A stretch of 64,000 bases of DNA from Lacibacter luteus (lineage in GTDB: Bacteria > Bacteroidota > Bacteroidia > Chitinophagales > Chitinophagaceae). This document shows positions 16,935 to 26,280 of this stretch, one piece after another. The stretch is taken from NCBI RefSeq assembly GCF_004118265.1, contig NZ_SDHW01000005.1, forward strand, positions 62,001-126,000, given 5' to 3'. Both the position numbers and the translations under genes were made by a program. The notes beneath the pieces are model-generated. The model saw nothing but the letters and a program-made list of their open reading frames with translations. It ran no database searches and had not been told where the DNA came from. Within the stretch, counting starts at the first letter, position 1; every line of letters starts with the position of its first letter.

Positions 16935-17402
16935 ATGAGGAAGACGAAACCTAAAAAGATAGCGCTGGCACCAGATCCAAAGTTTAACGACACACTGGTA
17001 ACACGTTTTGTAAATAACCTAATGTGGCAAGGTAAAAAAAGCACTGCTTTTACCATCTTCTACGATGCAATTGATAAGGTTGCAAAAACAACCGGCGAAG
17101 ACGGTTATGAAGTTTGGAAAAAAGCTGTAGCTAACGTTACTCCTGCTGTAGAAGTACGTAGCCGCCGTATTGGTGGTGCTACTTTCCAGATTCCTTCTGA
17201 GGTTCGTGCCGACAGAAAGATCTCCTTAAGCATCAAATGGCTGGTTCGTTACAGCCGTGAGCGTAACGGTCGCAGCATGGCTGATAAGTTAGCTAACGAA
17301 ATCGTAAGCGCAAGCAAAGGCGAAGGTGGTGCTTTCAAAAAGAAAGAAGACACACACCGTATGGCTGAAGCAAACAAAGCGTTTGCACACTTCAGAGCTT
17401 AA
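16935..17402 (+). CDS. rpsG: 30S ribosomal protein S7
   Basis: A 155-residue S7, the primary 16S rRNA 3'-domain-binding protein. Conserved segments are the N-terminal 'RKTKPKK', '[19 protein letters not shown]' near residue 75 and 'NKAFAHFRA' at the C-terminus. It lies 38 bp after rpsL and is followed by a strong terminator at 17426, not by fusA as in the usual str operon. Confidence 0.98.
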   Translation: MRKTKPKKIALAPDPKFNDTLVTRFVNNLMWQGKKSTAFTIFYDAIDKVAKTTGEDGYEVWKKAVANVTPAVEVRSRRIGGATFQIPSEVRADRKISLSIKWLVRYSRERNGRSMADKLANEIVSASKGEGGAFKKKEDTHRMAEANKAFAHFRA

Positions 17403-17425
17403 TTGCATCTGCATTAAAATAAATG

Positions 17426-17454
17426 AACCCATCAGTTTACTGATGGGTTTTTTA
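17426..17454. terminator. Terminator after rpsG, usable from both sides
   Basis: An 11-bp stem (AACCCATCAGT / ACTGATGGGTT) with a 2-nt loop and T tract, between convergent rpsG and the response regulator gene. It closes the ribosomal operon before the signalling block. Confidence 0.85.
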
Positions 17455-17473
17455 TTGAAATAGATTTTACGCT

Positions 17474-18244
17474 TTACCGCTCAAACCAACGCTTAAATGC
17501 CGGTGCTTTTTCCCGGCTTACATCCTGTTCCATTTTTAGCGGAGCTTTTAAGGTAAGGGTGAGTTTTTGGTTTTCGTGTGGCTTGATAGTTTGAATAGCA
17601 TCGATATGTACAATGCTTTGCCTGTTGGCCCGGTAGAAGTATTTAGGATCGAGCAGTTCTTCAATTTCTTCAAGCGTTACATAATCAAGAATATATTTTT
17701 CGCCACTGAACGTATAGAGATAGTTAAGGTTGTCCCTTACAAAACAGGCAATGTCTTTTGTAAGCACAGGAATCCAGTTGTTACGAACGCTCACCACAAA
17801 TTTTTCTTTATAAAGTGTTGTTGCAGGCAAAGGGTTTTGCAACAGCTTCATTAACTCTTCCATGCTGGATGGAAGTTTTGGTTGTTGCTGCAGCATCGTA
17901 CGACATTTGTCAATGGCTTTTTGCAGTTCATCCGTGTCAACCGGCTTCAGCAAATAATCAATACCGTTTACTTTAAATGCACGGATGGCATACTCATCAT
18001 AAGCCGTCGTAAATATCACCGGGCAGTTAAGTTTAAAATGCTCAAACAGTTCAAAGCTTACACCATCGCTCAGCTGAATATCCATAAACAACAGATCGGG
18101 TTCTGCATTTTGCATAAACCATTTCCTGGCGGTTTTTAAACTGGTCAATACATCCAGTATCTGAACATCGTCAGCAACAGTACTGATCTTGTACTGAAGT
18201 TCTTTGGCAATGAGGTTTTCGTCTTCTATGATAACTGCTTTCAT
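17474..18244 (-). CDS. LytTR-family response regulator (unit A)
   Basis: A 256-residue regulator: receiver domain at residues 1-120 with acidic pocket 'IIEDE' and phospho-acceptor Asp55 in 'LLFMDIQLSDG', conserved 'TTAYDEYAIRAFKVNGIDYLLKPV', then a LytTR DNA-binding domain at about residues 150-256 ('DYVTLEEIEELL', 'FYRANRQSIVHIDAI'). It starts 21 bp after the cognate kinase stop and is surely co-transcribed with it. It is closely similar to two paralogues further along the window. Likely targets are nearby promoters of the secreted protein pairs, by inference. Confidence 0.92.
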   Translation of the reverse strand: MKAVIIEDENLIAKELQYKISTVADDVQILDVLTSLKTARKWFMQNAEPDLLFMDIQLSDGVSFELFEHFKLNCPVIFTTAYDEYAIRAFKVNGIDYLLKPVDTDELQKAIDKCRTMLQQQPKLPSSMEELMKLLQNPLPATTLYKEKFVVSVRNNWIPVLTKDIACFVRDNLNYLYTFSGEKYILDYVTLEEIEELLDPKYFYRANRQSIVHIDAIQTIKPHENQKLTLTLKAPLKMEQDVSREKAPAFKRWFER

Positions 18245-18265
18245 GTTCTGCTATTTAAATCCAGA

Positions 18266-21200
18266 TTACAATAGTGGGATGCTGATGGTGAAAGTGCTGT
18301 TTGTTTCTTTTATTTCCACAGGCCGGTTGCTTAAGTACATATAAAGTGATTGCAGGTTGGCCAATCCCTGTTTATTGCTCGTCTCTACAAATTTTTTCTT
18401 TTGCAGATTGTTACGTACAACAATGCTATCATCCTCAACAACTATCTCCACTTTTAACGGCGTGTCTTCATCAATTATATTGTGTTTGATGGCGTTCTCA
18501 ATAAGGTTCTGTAATGTAACGGGAACAATTTTGCGATGATGATATTCTTCCGGAACATGAAACAGCACATCAAATCCTTTTTCGAATCGGATGCGTTGCA
18601 GCTTTACGTAATTCTCTGCAAACTTCAATTCATCAATAAGCGATACGGTTTCACTATCCCTGCTTTTTAAAATATAACGATAGGTCTTGCTGAGACTATC
18701 AAGAAAACCAGCCGCCGTTTTTTTATCAGCACCCTGTATTAAACTGTTGAGCGAGGTTAACGAGTTAAACAGAAAATGCGGATTCAGTTGCTGCTTTAAA
18801 CTTTCATACATCACCAGTGCTTTTTCTTTTTCCAGCAACTGTGCTTTGCTTTGCAGGTTATGCAATTGTTCCTGCTGACGGATACGGTACCGATAAAAAC
18901 CATACAGCAAACCTGCAACTGCTGCTGCGATCAGTAACCAGAACCAGGTGGCTTTGTAAAACACAGTATCTACTTTTATCAGAATACTTTTCTCTTCCGT
19001 ATTCCAGTTGTTGGCGTTAATGGTCGATTTAAAACGGAATGTATAACTGCCTCCGGGAACATTGGTATAAACTGCTTTGGGGTCCTGCGTGTAATGCCAC
19101 TCCTTTTCCAATCCATCCAGTTTGTAGGCATACCATGCCTGGCCGGGATTATCATAATTCAGAGATTCAAGTTCAAGCGTAAAAAAGTTTTCGTTTGAAT
19201 GAAAGTGCAGGCTTTTACATTCAGCAAAATTCTGTGTTGTGTGAAATGGTTTGCCGAATACTTCTACCGATGCCACATAAGTTTGTGCTGCTTTTTTTCC
19301 TTCGGTATAATTCAACGGATCAAAAAAGATATAACCTTTTACCGAAGGAAAAACCATGCGACCATCTCTTGTAACATGTGCAGGATGCTCCGGAAATTCC
19401 ATCGCAGGCAACCCAAACGATTCATCAAAATAAGAGAAGAACTTACGGCTGCTGTCGAACATCATCAATCCTGCTGAGCTGCTTAACCATAGGCGATCTC
19501 TTGCATCAACCGCTATACCCATTACAAGATTTGAACGAAGACCATCTTTTGCCGTAAACCAATACTCCTGTTTTTGTTGCAGATCAATTCCACGCAAACC
19601 ATGAAAGCTGCTGATCCAGATGACTCCCTTTTTATCTTCCTTAATATCAATCGTAAGATTAGCATTTGAATTCTTTTCTTCTTTCTTACCAAAGATCCAT
19701 TCACGAGTTGTTTGCTGTTGCGGATCGTACATAGCCACACCCTCGCCACCAAACCCGATCCACAACCTTTGTTTACTGTCTTCAAATACAGTGCGAATGC
19801 TGTAGCCTTTGTATTTTTTTAAAACAGGATGTGTTGCAATGCTGTGGATCTTTTTATCGGCAACTGCATAATAATACAAGCCATCGTTCTGATTTGTACC
19901 AAACCATACGTTACCGCTTTTGTCTTTATTAATGTTTAAATAAAATCCCTGCGGTAATGAGTCTTTGCTTGTTAAGAATTCCATTTTACCGGTGATCCTG
20001 TTGTACCGATTGACACCTTTACCCGTTGCGATCCATACCACATCACTATCTGCAAGAACAGCACGAACAGAATTATAATACAGTTGATCGGGCTTACCGG
20101 TTTCGTTACGCCAAACTTTATATTTTTTTGTAGATGTGTTGTATTGTGAAATACCATCGCCTGTAGTAAACCAATAGTTTCCATCGTCATCTTCAGAAAA
20201 ACCTCTTGCCAGCAAATTGGCATCTGCATTCGGAAAAGGATATACAACAGAGAACAATGTTTGCGATGGATTAAAATAATCAACACCACCCAGCATACTG
20301 ATCCAGATATTACCATCGGGTGCTTTGTAAATAGTGCGGAGAATATTTACTGCAATGCTACCGGGCACAAAAGGTTGGTGTTGATGAAACCGCAGTTCAC
20401 CTGAAACAATATTGTACTGGATCAATCCTTTTAATGAAGTAACGATCCACACATTGTGATTGGCATCGGCAACAAAATTCAAAAAGCTCATCTGCACTTT
20501 CAGTTCCCTGATGGAAGGCAGCTGATCGATCGCCACAACTGTATCTGTTGACGGCGTAACTTTCAGCAGTTTAAAATTGAACACATTGCTGAGCCAAATA
20601 TCTCCACGCTCATCCATCATGACCCTGTCTGCACCCAAACCAGCAAAAACAGGAACAGTATGAAAGGTTGCCTGCCTGCTTTCAAGATCATACAAAATAT
20701 AGCCACCATAACTGCCCATTAGTAACTGCTTGCCTTTTTTGTAAAGGCTGAGTGGATAGTGCTGCTTAAATAGTTCTTTGTTGTTAGCTGCTGTAAAAGG
20801 AGAAAGTTTTTTTTCGGTTGTGCTGTACACAAACGCTCCTTTGGCAGTAAGCAGAAGCAATTGTGTTTTACCTATTTCCGTAATGCTGTTGATGCGAAGT
20901 TTTTTTGTTGATTGCTGCAACTGAAAATGATCCGCAGCATAATTGTATTCAACAAGCCCATCATCGTACCCGATCCACAAACGACCTTCGCTGCTGCAAA
21001 ACATCGCATAGGAAATTCCTCCAGGTGGCGAGGTAGTATCATTTTCTGTATGCAGGAATTTGCGAATGCTGCTGCCGTTATAACGGTTCAATGCGCCGTA
21101 AGAAGCAAACCACATATATCCATACTTATCCTGCACAATGGCATTGATGATGCCATCGTTCAATCCATCATTTACGGTAAGATGATGAAAGTTGAATGGC

Positions 21201-21271
21201 GCTTTTTGTGTACGAGACTGCAAACAACAAAACAAAAGCACAAGAAGAATGATATGCCTGCCATACTGCAT
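18266..21271 (-). CDS. Propeller-sensor histidine kinase, LytS/YehU type (unit A)
   Basis: A 1001-residue membrane sensor. A signal peptide (residues 1-22) is followed by about 700 residues of Reg_prop beta-propeller repeats ('DGLNDGIINAIVQDKYGYMW', several 'GxxWIG/WFGT' blades), a Y_Y_Y domain ('WYAYKLDGLEKEWHY'), one membrane helix (about 735-755), a coiled segment and a cytoplasmic His_kinase domain with the H-box 'NPHFLFN' (His about 832), N-box 'NLIENAIKHN' and a G-box-like 'NKQGLANLQ'. The sensor resembles that of hybrid two-component systems for glycan sensing, but here the receiver is a separate protein. A terminator lies between this gene and the upstream lipoprotein genes, so it probably has its own promoter. 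Ligand unknown. Confidence 0.92.
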   Translation of the reverse strand: MQYGRHIILLVLLFCCLQSRTQKAPFNFHHLTVNDGLNDGIINAIVQDKYGYMWFASYGALNRYNGSSIRKFLHTENDTTSPPGGISYAMFCSSEGRLWIGYDDGLVEYNYAADHFQLQQSTKKLRINSITEIGKTQLLLLTAKGAFVYSTTEKKLSPFTAANNKELFKQHYPLSLYKKGKQLLMGSYGGYILYDLESRQATFHTVPVFAGLGADRVMMDERGDIWLSNVFNFKLLKVTPSTDTVVAIDQLPSIRELKVQMSFLNFVADANHNVWIVTSLKGLIQYNIVSGELRFHQHQPFVPGSIAVNILRTIYKAPDGNIWISMLGGVDYFNPSQTLFSVVYPFPNADANLLARGFSEDDDGNYWFTTGDGISQYNTSTKKYKVWRNETGKPDQLYYNSVRAVLADSDVVWIATGKGVNRYNRITGKMEFLTSKDSLPQGFYLNINKDKSGNVWFGTNQNDGLYYYAVADKKIHSIATHPVLKKYKGYSIRTVFEDSKQRLWIGFGGEGVAMYDPQQQTTREWIFGKKEEKNSNANLTIDIKEDKKGVIWISSFHGLRGIDLQQKQEYWFTAKDGLRSNLVMGIAVDARDRLWLSSSAGLMMFDSSRKFFSYFDESFGLPAMEFPEHPAHVTRDGRMVFPSVKGYIFFDPLNYTEGKKAAQTYVASVEVFGKPFHTTQNFAECKSLHFHSNENFFTLELESLNYDNPGQAWYAYKLDGLEKEWHYTQDPKAVYTNVPGGSYTFRFKSTINANNWNTEEKSILIKVDTVFYKATWFWLLIAAAVAGLLYGFYRYRIRQQEQLHNLQSKAQLLEKEKALVMYESLKQQLNPHFLFNSLTSLNSLIQGADKKTAAGFLDSLSKTYRYILKSRDSETVSLIDELKFAENYVKLQRIRFEKGFDVLFHVPEEYHHRKIVPVTLQNLIENAIKHNIIDEDTPLKVEIVVEDDSIVVRNNLQKKKFVETSNKQGLANLQSLYMYLSNRPVEIKETNSTFTISIPLL

Positions 21272-21292
21272 GGGTGGAAATTAATAACAAAA

Positions 21293-21321
21293 CCCCGCTG
21301 CTCAAAATATGAACAGCGGGG
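21293..21321 (-). terminator. Terminator after unit A lipoprotein
   Basis: CCCCGCTG (21293-21300) pairs with CAGCGGGG (21314-21321). Read on the minus strand, the hairpin is followed by a T-rich tract, placing it after the lipoprotein gene ending at 21382 and just before the kinase start. Confidence 0.65.
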
Positions 21322-21381
21322 CAGTGTTGTTTTCTAACGAAGCGTGGTAAATTTCAAATGAGGCGTTTGTTTCATTCAATG

Positions 21382-22137
21382 TTAAAGTTGTTTATATCCA
21401 TATTCGATCTTAAAGAAGTAAGTCGGATCCATTAAGTCCTTAACCTCTCGCTGAACGGGATAACCATCTTTATCAAAGGTCCAGTTATAGCGGAGGTCAT
21501 ACAGCAGCACATTGGTGGCTGAGTATCCTTTTTCACCTGAAGGCAACCAGGCACTTCGCCGACCAAAGACAGTAGCATGAGGCAATGTCCAATACATAGG
21601 ATCGCCTTTGTATGGCATTGCGTTATCGTACATCATAGCGTAATGGCCATCAATTGCGTTATTCAGATACTTCTTAACTGATAGCAAGCGATCGTTTTCA
21701 ATAGTGTAAAAGGCCTCGTACAAATAATTTGGTCGTGAGTATGTGTATTTAACCATGTAATTGTTTTTATCATACTCGTAAGCCAGTTCAGCAACTATCG
21801 TTCCTGCTGCATTTTTTTCCCATCCTTTCACAACCAAACCTCTTTCGTCCAGTTCAAAAACCTTGCTTGTGGTAGGAGCATTATTAAAATAATCCTGTTC
21901 AATGATTTTGTTTTTTTCAGGATAACTATAGGTTGTCTTTCCATTTTCGTAAGCATCGACTATGATCCTGTTCTGGTCATCGAAACTATAAGTGTTTGTT
22001 CTGGCTTTTCCATCACTATGAGTAATCTTGAAAGATGTCATTTGTTTTGATACTTTCTCAACTGGGTTACTTTGATTATCTTTTTTGCAGCTTGCAAAAG
22101 CAATTACTGCTGCAAGCAAAATGATAAAATGTTTCAT
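21382..22137 (-). CDS. YD-repeat-like lipoprotein (unit A)
   Basis: A 251-residue lipoprotein: signal peptide with lipobox ending at Cys17 in 'FASCKKDNQ'. The body is a series of short beta units with Y-x-(F/Y)-D/N and 'GRIIVDAYENGK' or 'YEYDKNNYMVKYTY' motifs, reminiscent of Rhs/YD repeats and of DUF4595-type Bacteroidota lipoproteins. It belongs to a family of five in this window (also at 26.3, 38.3, 39.1 and 40.1 kb), always next to a propeller kinase. Function unknown; a role in ligand binding or in modulating the kinase is inference from repeated linkage. Confidence 0.75.
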   Translation of the reverse strand: MKHFIILLAAVIAFASCKKDNQSNPVEKVSKQMTSFKITHSDGKARTNTYSFDDQNRIIVDAYENGKTTYSYPEKNKIIEQDYFNNAPTTSKVFELDERGLVVKGWEKNAAGTIVAELAYEYDKNNYMVKYTYSRPNYLYEAFYTIENDRLLSVKKYLNNAIDGHYAMMYDNAMPYKGDPMYWTLPHATVFGRRSAWLPSGEKGYSATNVLLYDLRYNWTFDKDGYPVQREVKDLMDPTYFFKIEYGYKQL

Positions 22138-22155
22138 GTGTTTTTCTTTAGTTGA

Positions 22156-22566
22156 TTATTGTTTATTTAAATAGAAGGCGCCCTGGTTTGCAGTTCCGTT
22201 CACAACCCACACTCCTTTGATCTGTTTGTTTTCGTTAAGGAAGCCGCCTGATAATGTAGCTGTGTACTGTCCCTTATGATTGTAAGAAAGATCAAGCCCT
22301 TTTTTATCTGGCGTAAGAGCATAGGTGCCATCAAACTTGTCAACATTGGTCGTATCTGTTCCCAATACAAGCCCGTAAATACGAAGCGTGCCATCTTCTT
22401 TAAAAAGAATACTGAAATCGTTGATGTAGTTTGAAGCGTCGGTTCCCAGTTTGCCAATCCAGTAGCCTTTTACCATGGCATTCGGACTTTCAGGTGCAGG
22501 TTGTTTTTCTTTTTTGCAGGATGCTGCAGCAACAATTACCGCAAGCAATACAATTACTTTTTTCAT
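22156..22566 (-). CDS. Small lipoprotein (unit A)
   Basis: A 136-residue lipoprotein with lipobox Cys17 in 'AAASCKKEKQ'. The body reads as an antiparallel beta-barrel: 'GYWIGKLG', 'SILFKEDGTLRIYG', 'KFDGTYALTPDKKGLDLSY', 'ATLSGGFL', 'IKGVWVVNG'. The pattern (G-x-W-x-G, then a D-G-T-L-R-x-Y strand) is like small lipocalin-like 'G-x-W' proteins of Bacteroidota. It lies 18 bp before the YD-like lipoprotein gene and is probably co-transcribed with it. Role unknown. Confidence 0.75.
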   Translation of the reverse strand: MKKVIVLLAVIVAAASCKKEKQPAPESPNAMVKGYWIGKLGTDASNYINDFSILFKEDGTLRIYGLVLGTDTTNVDKFDGTYALTPDKKGLDLSYNHKGQYTATLSGGFLNENKQIKGVWVVNGTANQGAFYLNKQ

Positions 22567-22729
22567 GACTGATAATGTTTAACGTTGTGTGTTTTTTATT
22601 TTGTTAACAGCACAAAATTGAAAAGTAGCAGCAGCTGAAAAAAGTTTAAGCAGATGAGTGTGCTTTGGTTTGAAATGAAGCGGGTCAGTTCTTTAATGAA
22701 CCAATTGATAGTTGACTGAAAATAAAAAA

Positions 22730-22753
22730 GCCCCATGCTGTTGCATGAGGCTG
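22730..22753 (-). terminator. Terminator after first globin gene
   Basis: An imperfect stem (AGCCCCATGC / GCATGAGGCT) whose minus-strand reading is followed by a run of T (the A run at 22722-22730). Located 28 bp after the globin stop. Confidence 0.65.
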
Positions 22754-22780
22754 TCATGTGTTTTTGATCGATCAGTTTTC

Positions 22781-23182
22781 CTATGCGTTGATCATAACAT
22801 CGGAAAGAATAGTATAACATTTTACCCAGGCTTGTTTTACATCGGGTGTATAATCACGCCCAAGACCCTGTTCCAATGTCCACAACAAAGCATCGCCCAC
22901 AATTTTATATTGCTCCGGTTTTACACCATAGGCTACATGGCGTCTCGACATAGCTGCAATGTCATCTGTCAGTTCATCCAAATGGTCGAGCCTTGCAACA
23001 ATGGTGCTGATCATATCCATCAGTTTCTGGTATTGCAGATTCATGTCTTTGGGAAACATTTTCCGCACCCCCGGATGATCAGTAAACAGTTTCCCATAAA
23101 AGGTATCGCCCACTATAACAGGATTTACATCCCTGAACAGCCGCCACGATCTTTTCACCAGCAAAATTTCCTCCTGCGTCAT
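22781..23182 (-). CDS. Single-domain globin 1
   Basis: About 133 residues forming one globin domain. 'RRHVAYGVKPEQYKIVGDALLWTLEQGLG' includes the proximal heme-ligating His (F8) and the G-helix signature typical of bacterial flavohaemoglobin-like globins, but there is no reductase domain. Likely roles are oxygen or nitric-oxide binding in the cytoplasm. The start at 23182 (the fourth codon of the longest frame) is chosen because it aligns with 'MTQ' at the start of the second globin. About 45% identical by eye to that neighbour, so a tandem duplicate. The gap of about 145 bp to the second globin includes a terminator. Confidence 0.9.
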   Translation of the reverse strand: MTQEEILLVKRSWRLFRDVNPVIVGDTFYGKLFTDHPGVRKMFPKDMNLQYQKLMDMISTIVARLDHLDELTDDIAAMSRRHVAYGVKPEQYKIVGDALLWTLEQGLGRDYTPDVKQAWVKCYTILSDVMINA

Positions 23183-23282
23183 CAGTAACAATTCATTTAA
23201 CGTTAATTAAAGTTCCATAATCTGCTCGTTGCAAAAAAGAAAAACTACCCGAAGTGTGGTAAATCTATATTGAAACGTAAAA

Positions 23283-23302
23283 AGCCCCGCCTGAGGCGGA
23301 GC
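23283..23302 (-). terminator. Terminator after second globin gene
   Basis: A stem AGCCCCGCC / GGCGGAGCT with a short loop. Minus-strand reading gives a T run (A run at 23279-23283). It follows the globin gene ending at 23329. Confidence 0.65.
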
Positions 23303-23328
23303 TGCTTTATCTGTACCAAGAGAACCAA

Positions 23329-23754
23329 CTATGCTCGTTGAGGGGTTTCCGCTACTGCATCAATCATAGCAGAAGAAAGTAACTGGTAACAGGCTGTCCA
23401 TGCTTCTTTTACTTCCACCGTCCACAAAGCTGCCAACGCCTGCTCCAGTGTCCATAACAACGCACTGCCAACAATAGCGTAATGTTCTTCCTTTACACCA
23501 TATTGCACATGGCGTTGTGCCAGCTGTTTAATATCGGTGAGGATCGTATCCAGCTTGTCAAGACGATTAATCACATAACCGATCATGGTCATGAGTTTTT
23601 TCGATTGCATGGGAATTGGCTCACGGAACATGGGACGCAGATGCGGCGCAGTATCAAGCAGGCGCTTATAAAAGATGCCACCTGCCACTACAGGATCAAT
23701 ACGCTCAACAACCGACCATGAATACTTTACCAGTTGAATATCACTTTGTGTCAT
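23329..23754 (-). CDS. Single-domain globin 2
   Basis: A 141-residue globin with the same layout as its neighbour: N-terminal 'MTQSDIQLVKYSWSVV', central 'PMQSKKLMTMIGYVINRLDKL', and 'AQRHVQYGVKEEHYAIVG' containing the proximal His, then 'LLWTLEQAL'. No reductase domain. It starts 17 bp after a small upstream gene, so the pair is likely one transcript. Whether the two globins differ in ligand handling cannot be read from sequence alone. Confidence 0.9.
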   Translation of the reverse strand: MTQSDIQLVKYSWSVVERIDPVVAGGIFYKRLLDTAPHLRPMFREPIPMQSKKLMTMIGYVINRLDKLDTILTDIKQLAQRHVQYGVKEEHYAIVGSALLWTLEQALAALWTVEVKEAWTACYQLLSSAMIDAVAETPQRA

Positions 23755-23771
23755 ACGATGTTTTTTTATGG

Positions 23772-24083
23772 TTATACAATTAATATTCTTGAAAGATCAT
23801 CGGGACAATAGCGGATATGGATGGTATCGCCAATGCCCGGCTTTTGTTTTTTGTTGAGCAGTGTTTGCATGTGGCGATAAACAATTACTCCTTTTATTTT
23901 CAACATCACCCACATACGCAGCTGTACATAACCTAACAACTCATCCTGCTCTTCCACCATATCCAGTATCTGTGCTGTTGCCGGTACACCTGTGCGTAAC
24001 AGGAAGCGCTGCCATTGCAACTGCTCATACAGCGTACGGCGGTTACTTTTCTTTACCATCCTGTTTATCCATTGTAGCAACAT
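23772..24083 (-). CDS. Hypothetical protein with DUF3592-like C-terminal strand pair
   Basis: A 103-residue basic protein that I do not recognise as a whole. The second half, 'VMLKIKGVIVYRHMQTLL' then 'GIGDTIHIRYCPDDLSRILIV', resembles the small beta-barrel of DUF3592-like proteins (G-D-x-V-x-V-R-Y-D-P pattern). No membrane helix in the visible frame, but the N-terminus 'LLQWINRMVKKSNRRTLYEQL' is amphipathic and basic. It is the first gene of the globin cluster, 17 bp before globin 2. Confidence 0.6.
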   Translation of the reverse strand: MLLQWINRMVKKSNRRTLYEQLQWQRFLLRTGVPATAQILDMVEEQDELLGYVQLRMWVMLKIKGVIVYRHMQTLLNKKQKPGIGDTIHIRYCPDDLSRILIV

Positions 24084-24333
24084 ATCCCCGGTTTTACATG
24101 CAAATATTCAGTTGTAATGAAGCGGTTTAAAAATTTATCCAACCGAAGCGTATGGAATTTGAACTGAAGTGTAAGTGGGGAAAAAGCGAAAGAAGAGATA
24201 TAACGGTTTGTTTCAATTCAACCACGTTTCATTTCAAACTAAGCCCTTCACATTCATTCATTTTTTTAACTGCGGTGTTCGTTTGCAAATTTTGACTCGT
24301 TAATCAAAACACTTACAAAAAAAATCAAGTAAA

Positions 24334-25284
24334 ATGAAACAGTTAAACTTTGTATTGCTCATGCTTTTCTTTGCCTTAACCGTACATGCGCAAATACCCG
24401 ATGCTATTAATTACCAGGCAGTGGCCCGCAATACCAGCGGACAAGCATTGGCAAACCAATCAATAAAAGTGCGGTTAAGCTTTGTACGTGGTACAACAAC
24501 CTTATACAGCGAAACAAGAAATGTAACCACCAATGCACTCGGGTTGTTCAATGTACAAATTGGAAGTGCAGGTGCAACAAGTGCAAGCGGCGATTTTGCT
24601 GCTATCTATTGGCTCAATAACACACCTGCTATTATGCTGAAAGTTGAGCTGGATGTAAACAACAGTGGTGTGTTTACTGAAATGGGTACGCAAACATTAG
24701 CGACTGTGCCTTATGCATACGCTGCAAAAAAATCAATTGATGCAGTGAATCTTGGCGGACGATATGTTGATGATGTAACTGCACCAAATAACGGAGATGT
24801 GATGCTATGGAATGCTGCTGAAAATCGATGGAAGCCCGGGGTTGCTGCAACTGCTTCCTCCAGCGCTCCAACAATTACAAACCTTGCAGGATTTATTGCA
24901 CCTATTGTACCTTCTGCACAATGGGCTTTTTTCCCATCTTCTGGAAATACAACAACAACAATTACAATTACCAAACCAACCACTATTGTTGCCAGTGCAA
25001 CTGCGACACTTGGTCATAGCAACACAGGACAAACAGCTTTAGATGTATCAATAATGCCTGCCTACCAGCTAACTTCAGGTGCAGGCGGGATTGTTACAAT
25101 TTTTAACCCGGGAAATTTTCCGGCTGCAAACATTGCCAATTTAAGAGTGCCCTTTTCTGCTTCCAGCAGCGTAACCTTAACAACACCCGGTACTTATAAA
25201 ATAGGGTTTGCCATAAGGAACAATACATCGCTTACATTAAATAACAACGACTGGCTCAGTGGTTATATCATGATCTATCAATAA
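24334..25284 (+). CDS. Secreted fibre-like protein (unit A pair, first gene)
   Basis: A 316-residue exported protein (signal peptide residues 1-20, ending VHAQ). Residues 21-135 form a conserved N-terminal domain: 'IPDAINYQAVARNTSGQAL', 'SETRNVTTNALGLFNVQIG', 'LATVPYAYAAKK', shared with the protein at 41.1 kb and common in Bacteroidota surface proteins. A short 'GDVMLWNAAENRWKPG' linker follows, then a C-terminal beta-sandwich-like domain ending 'GTYKIGFAIRNNTSL' and 'WLSGYIMIYQ'. It has no T9SS sorting domain itself; the next gene, 25 bp on, does. Role is likely surface attachment or fibre assembly, by inference. Confidence 0.8.
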   Translation: MKQLNFVLLMLFFALTVHAQIPDAINYQAVARNTSGQALANQSIKVRLSFVRGTTTLYSETRNVTTNALGLFNVQIGSAGATSASGDFAAIYWLNNTPAIMLKVELDVNNSGVFTEMGTQTLATVPYAYAAKKSIDAVNLGGRYVDDVTAPNNGDVMLWNAAENRWKPGVAATASSSAPTITNLAGFIAPIVPSAQWAFFPSSGNTTTTITITKPTTIVASATATLGHSNTGQTALDVSIMPAYQLTSGAGGIVTIFNPGNFPAANIANLRVPFSASSSVTLTTPGTYKIGFAIRNNTSLTLNNNDWLSGYIMIYQ

Positions 25285-25309
25285 TTATTTACTCATTAGC
25301 ACATACACT

Positions 25310-26272
25310 ATGCTTACAAAAATAAAAACTGCTATAGCCTTTATGATGCTGGTACTCCAGGTAAAAGCGCAGCAGTTAACACCGCAGGTGATCAATAGCG
25401 GAGGCAATAGTAAATCTGCAGGCAGCATTGTATTAGAAGATGCATTGGGAGGATTGGTTGTGTCAACGATTACTACACCCGGCACAATGTACACACAGGA
25501 TTTTTTGCAGCCAGATGCAGGGATCACTTCGGTATTGCCTCCGTTCAATAACGTTGTGCTTAATACAGGAAGCGGAATTGATAATGCTGGCACAACATTT
25601 ATCAATAAAAATGCAGGCATCCTTTTGGAGTTTACTTTAGGAGAAATGGCGAGCAAATCATACCAGCAAACCAACGCAATAGTAACGCAGGGAATTTTGC
25701 AACCTTACAATAATCTTGAAGGGCCGCTGCCTGTAGTTGGTTTGGAATTTAACGCCAAACGCATCAGCAACAGCAATGTGCAGCTCGATTGGAAAACGGT
25801 GCAGGAAATCGACAACAAAGGCTTTTCTATTGAGCGTAAGAAAGAAAACGAAACAAAGTTTGCACAACTTGGCTTTGTTCCATCAGCAGCAGCAAATGGC
25901 AACTCATCATTACCGTTAAACTACATGCATATTGATACCAACAGTTATGCAGGTAAAACTTACTATCGTTTAAAACAGGAAGATATTGATGGTAAATTTT
26001 TTTACTCGGTTGTTCGATTAGTAAACGGCAGTAATGCAAAACTGGTTGTACTGAAAGCATGGCCCATACCTGCAGTTGGCAACTTTAATGTTGTTGTGCA
26101 GGGAATTGCAAAACAGGAAACAGTGCAGTTGTTTGATGTTAATGGACGGCTGGTAAAATCGGTATTGGTAAACGATCAGATACCTGTTACCATCAACGGG
26201 CTAACGCCGGGCACGTACATCTTAAAACTTTCAAGTGATGGAGGTTTAGTTCAAAAAGTAATTGTGCAGTAA
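25310..26272 (+). CDS. T9SS-sorted surface protein (unit A pair, second gene)
   Basis: A 320-residue protein with a signal peptide (ends QVKAQ), two copies of a short N-terminal module ending 'TQDFLQPD' and 'TQGILQP', a beta-sandwich region ('GLEFNAKRISNSNVQLDWKT', 'YRLKQEDIDGKF'), and a type A T9SS C-terminal sorting domain ('AWPIPAVGNFNVVVQG', 'VQLFDVNGRLVKS', 'GTYILKLSS'). It is exported and surface-anchored by T9SS. From 25740 on its DNA is strikingly similar to the gene at 42.4 kb. Co-transcribed with the preceding gene. Confidence 0.88.
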   Translation: MLTKIKTAIAFMMLVLQVKAQQLTPQVINSGGNSKSAGSIVLEDALGGLVVSTITTPGTMYTQDFLQPDAGITSVLPPFNNVVLNTGSGIDNAGTTFINKNAGILLEFTLGEMASKSYQQTNAIVTQGILQPYNNLEGPLPVVGLEFNAKRISNSNVQLDWKTVQEIDNKGFSIERKKENETKFAQLGFVPSAAANGNSSLPLNYMHIDTNSYAGKTYYRLKQEDIDGKFFYSVVRLVNGSNAKLVVLKAWPIPAVGNFNVVVQGIAKQETVQLFDVNGRLVKSVLVNDQIPVTINGLTPGTYILKLSSDGGLVQKVIVQ

Positions 26273-26280
26273 TTGACGTA

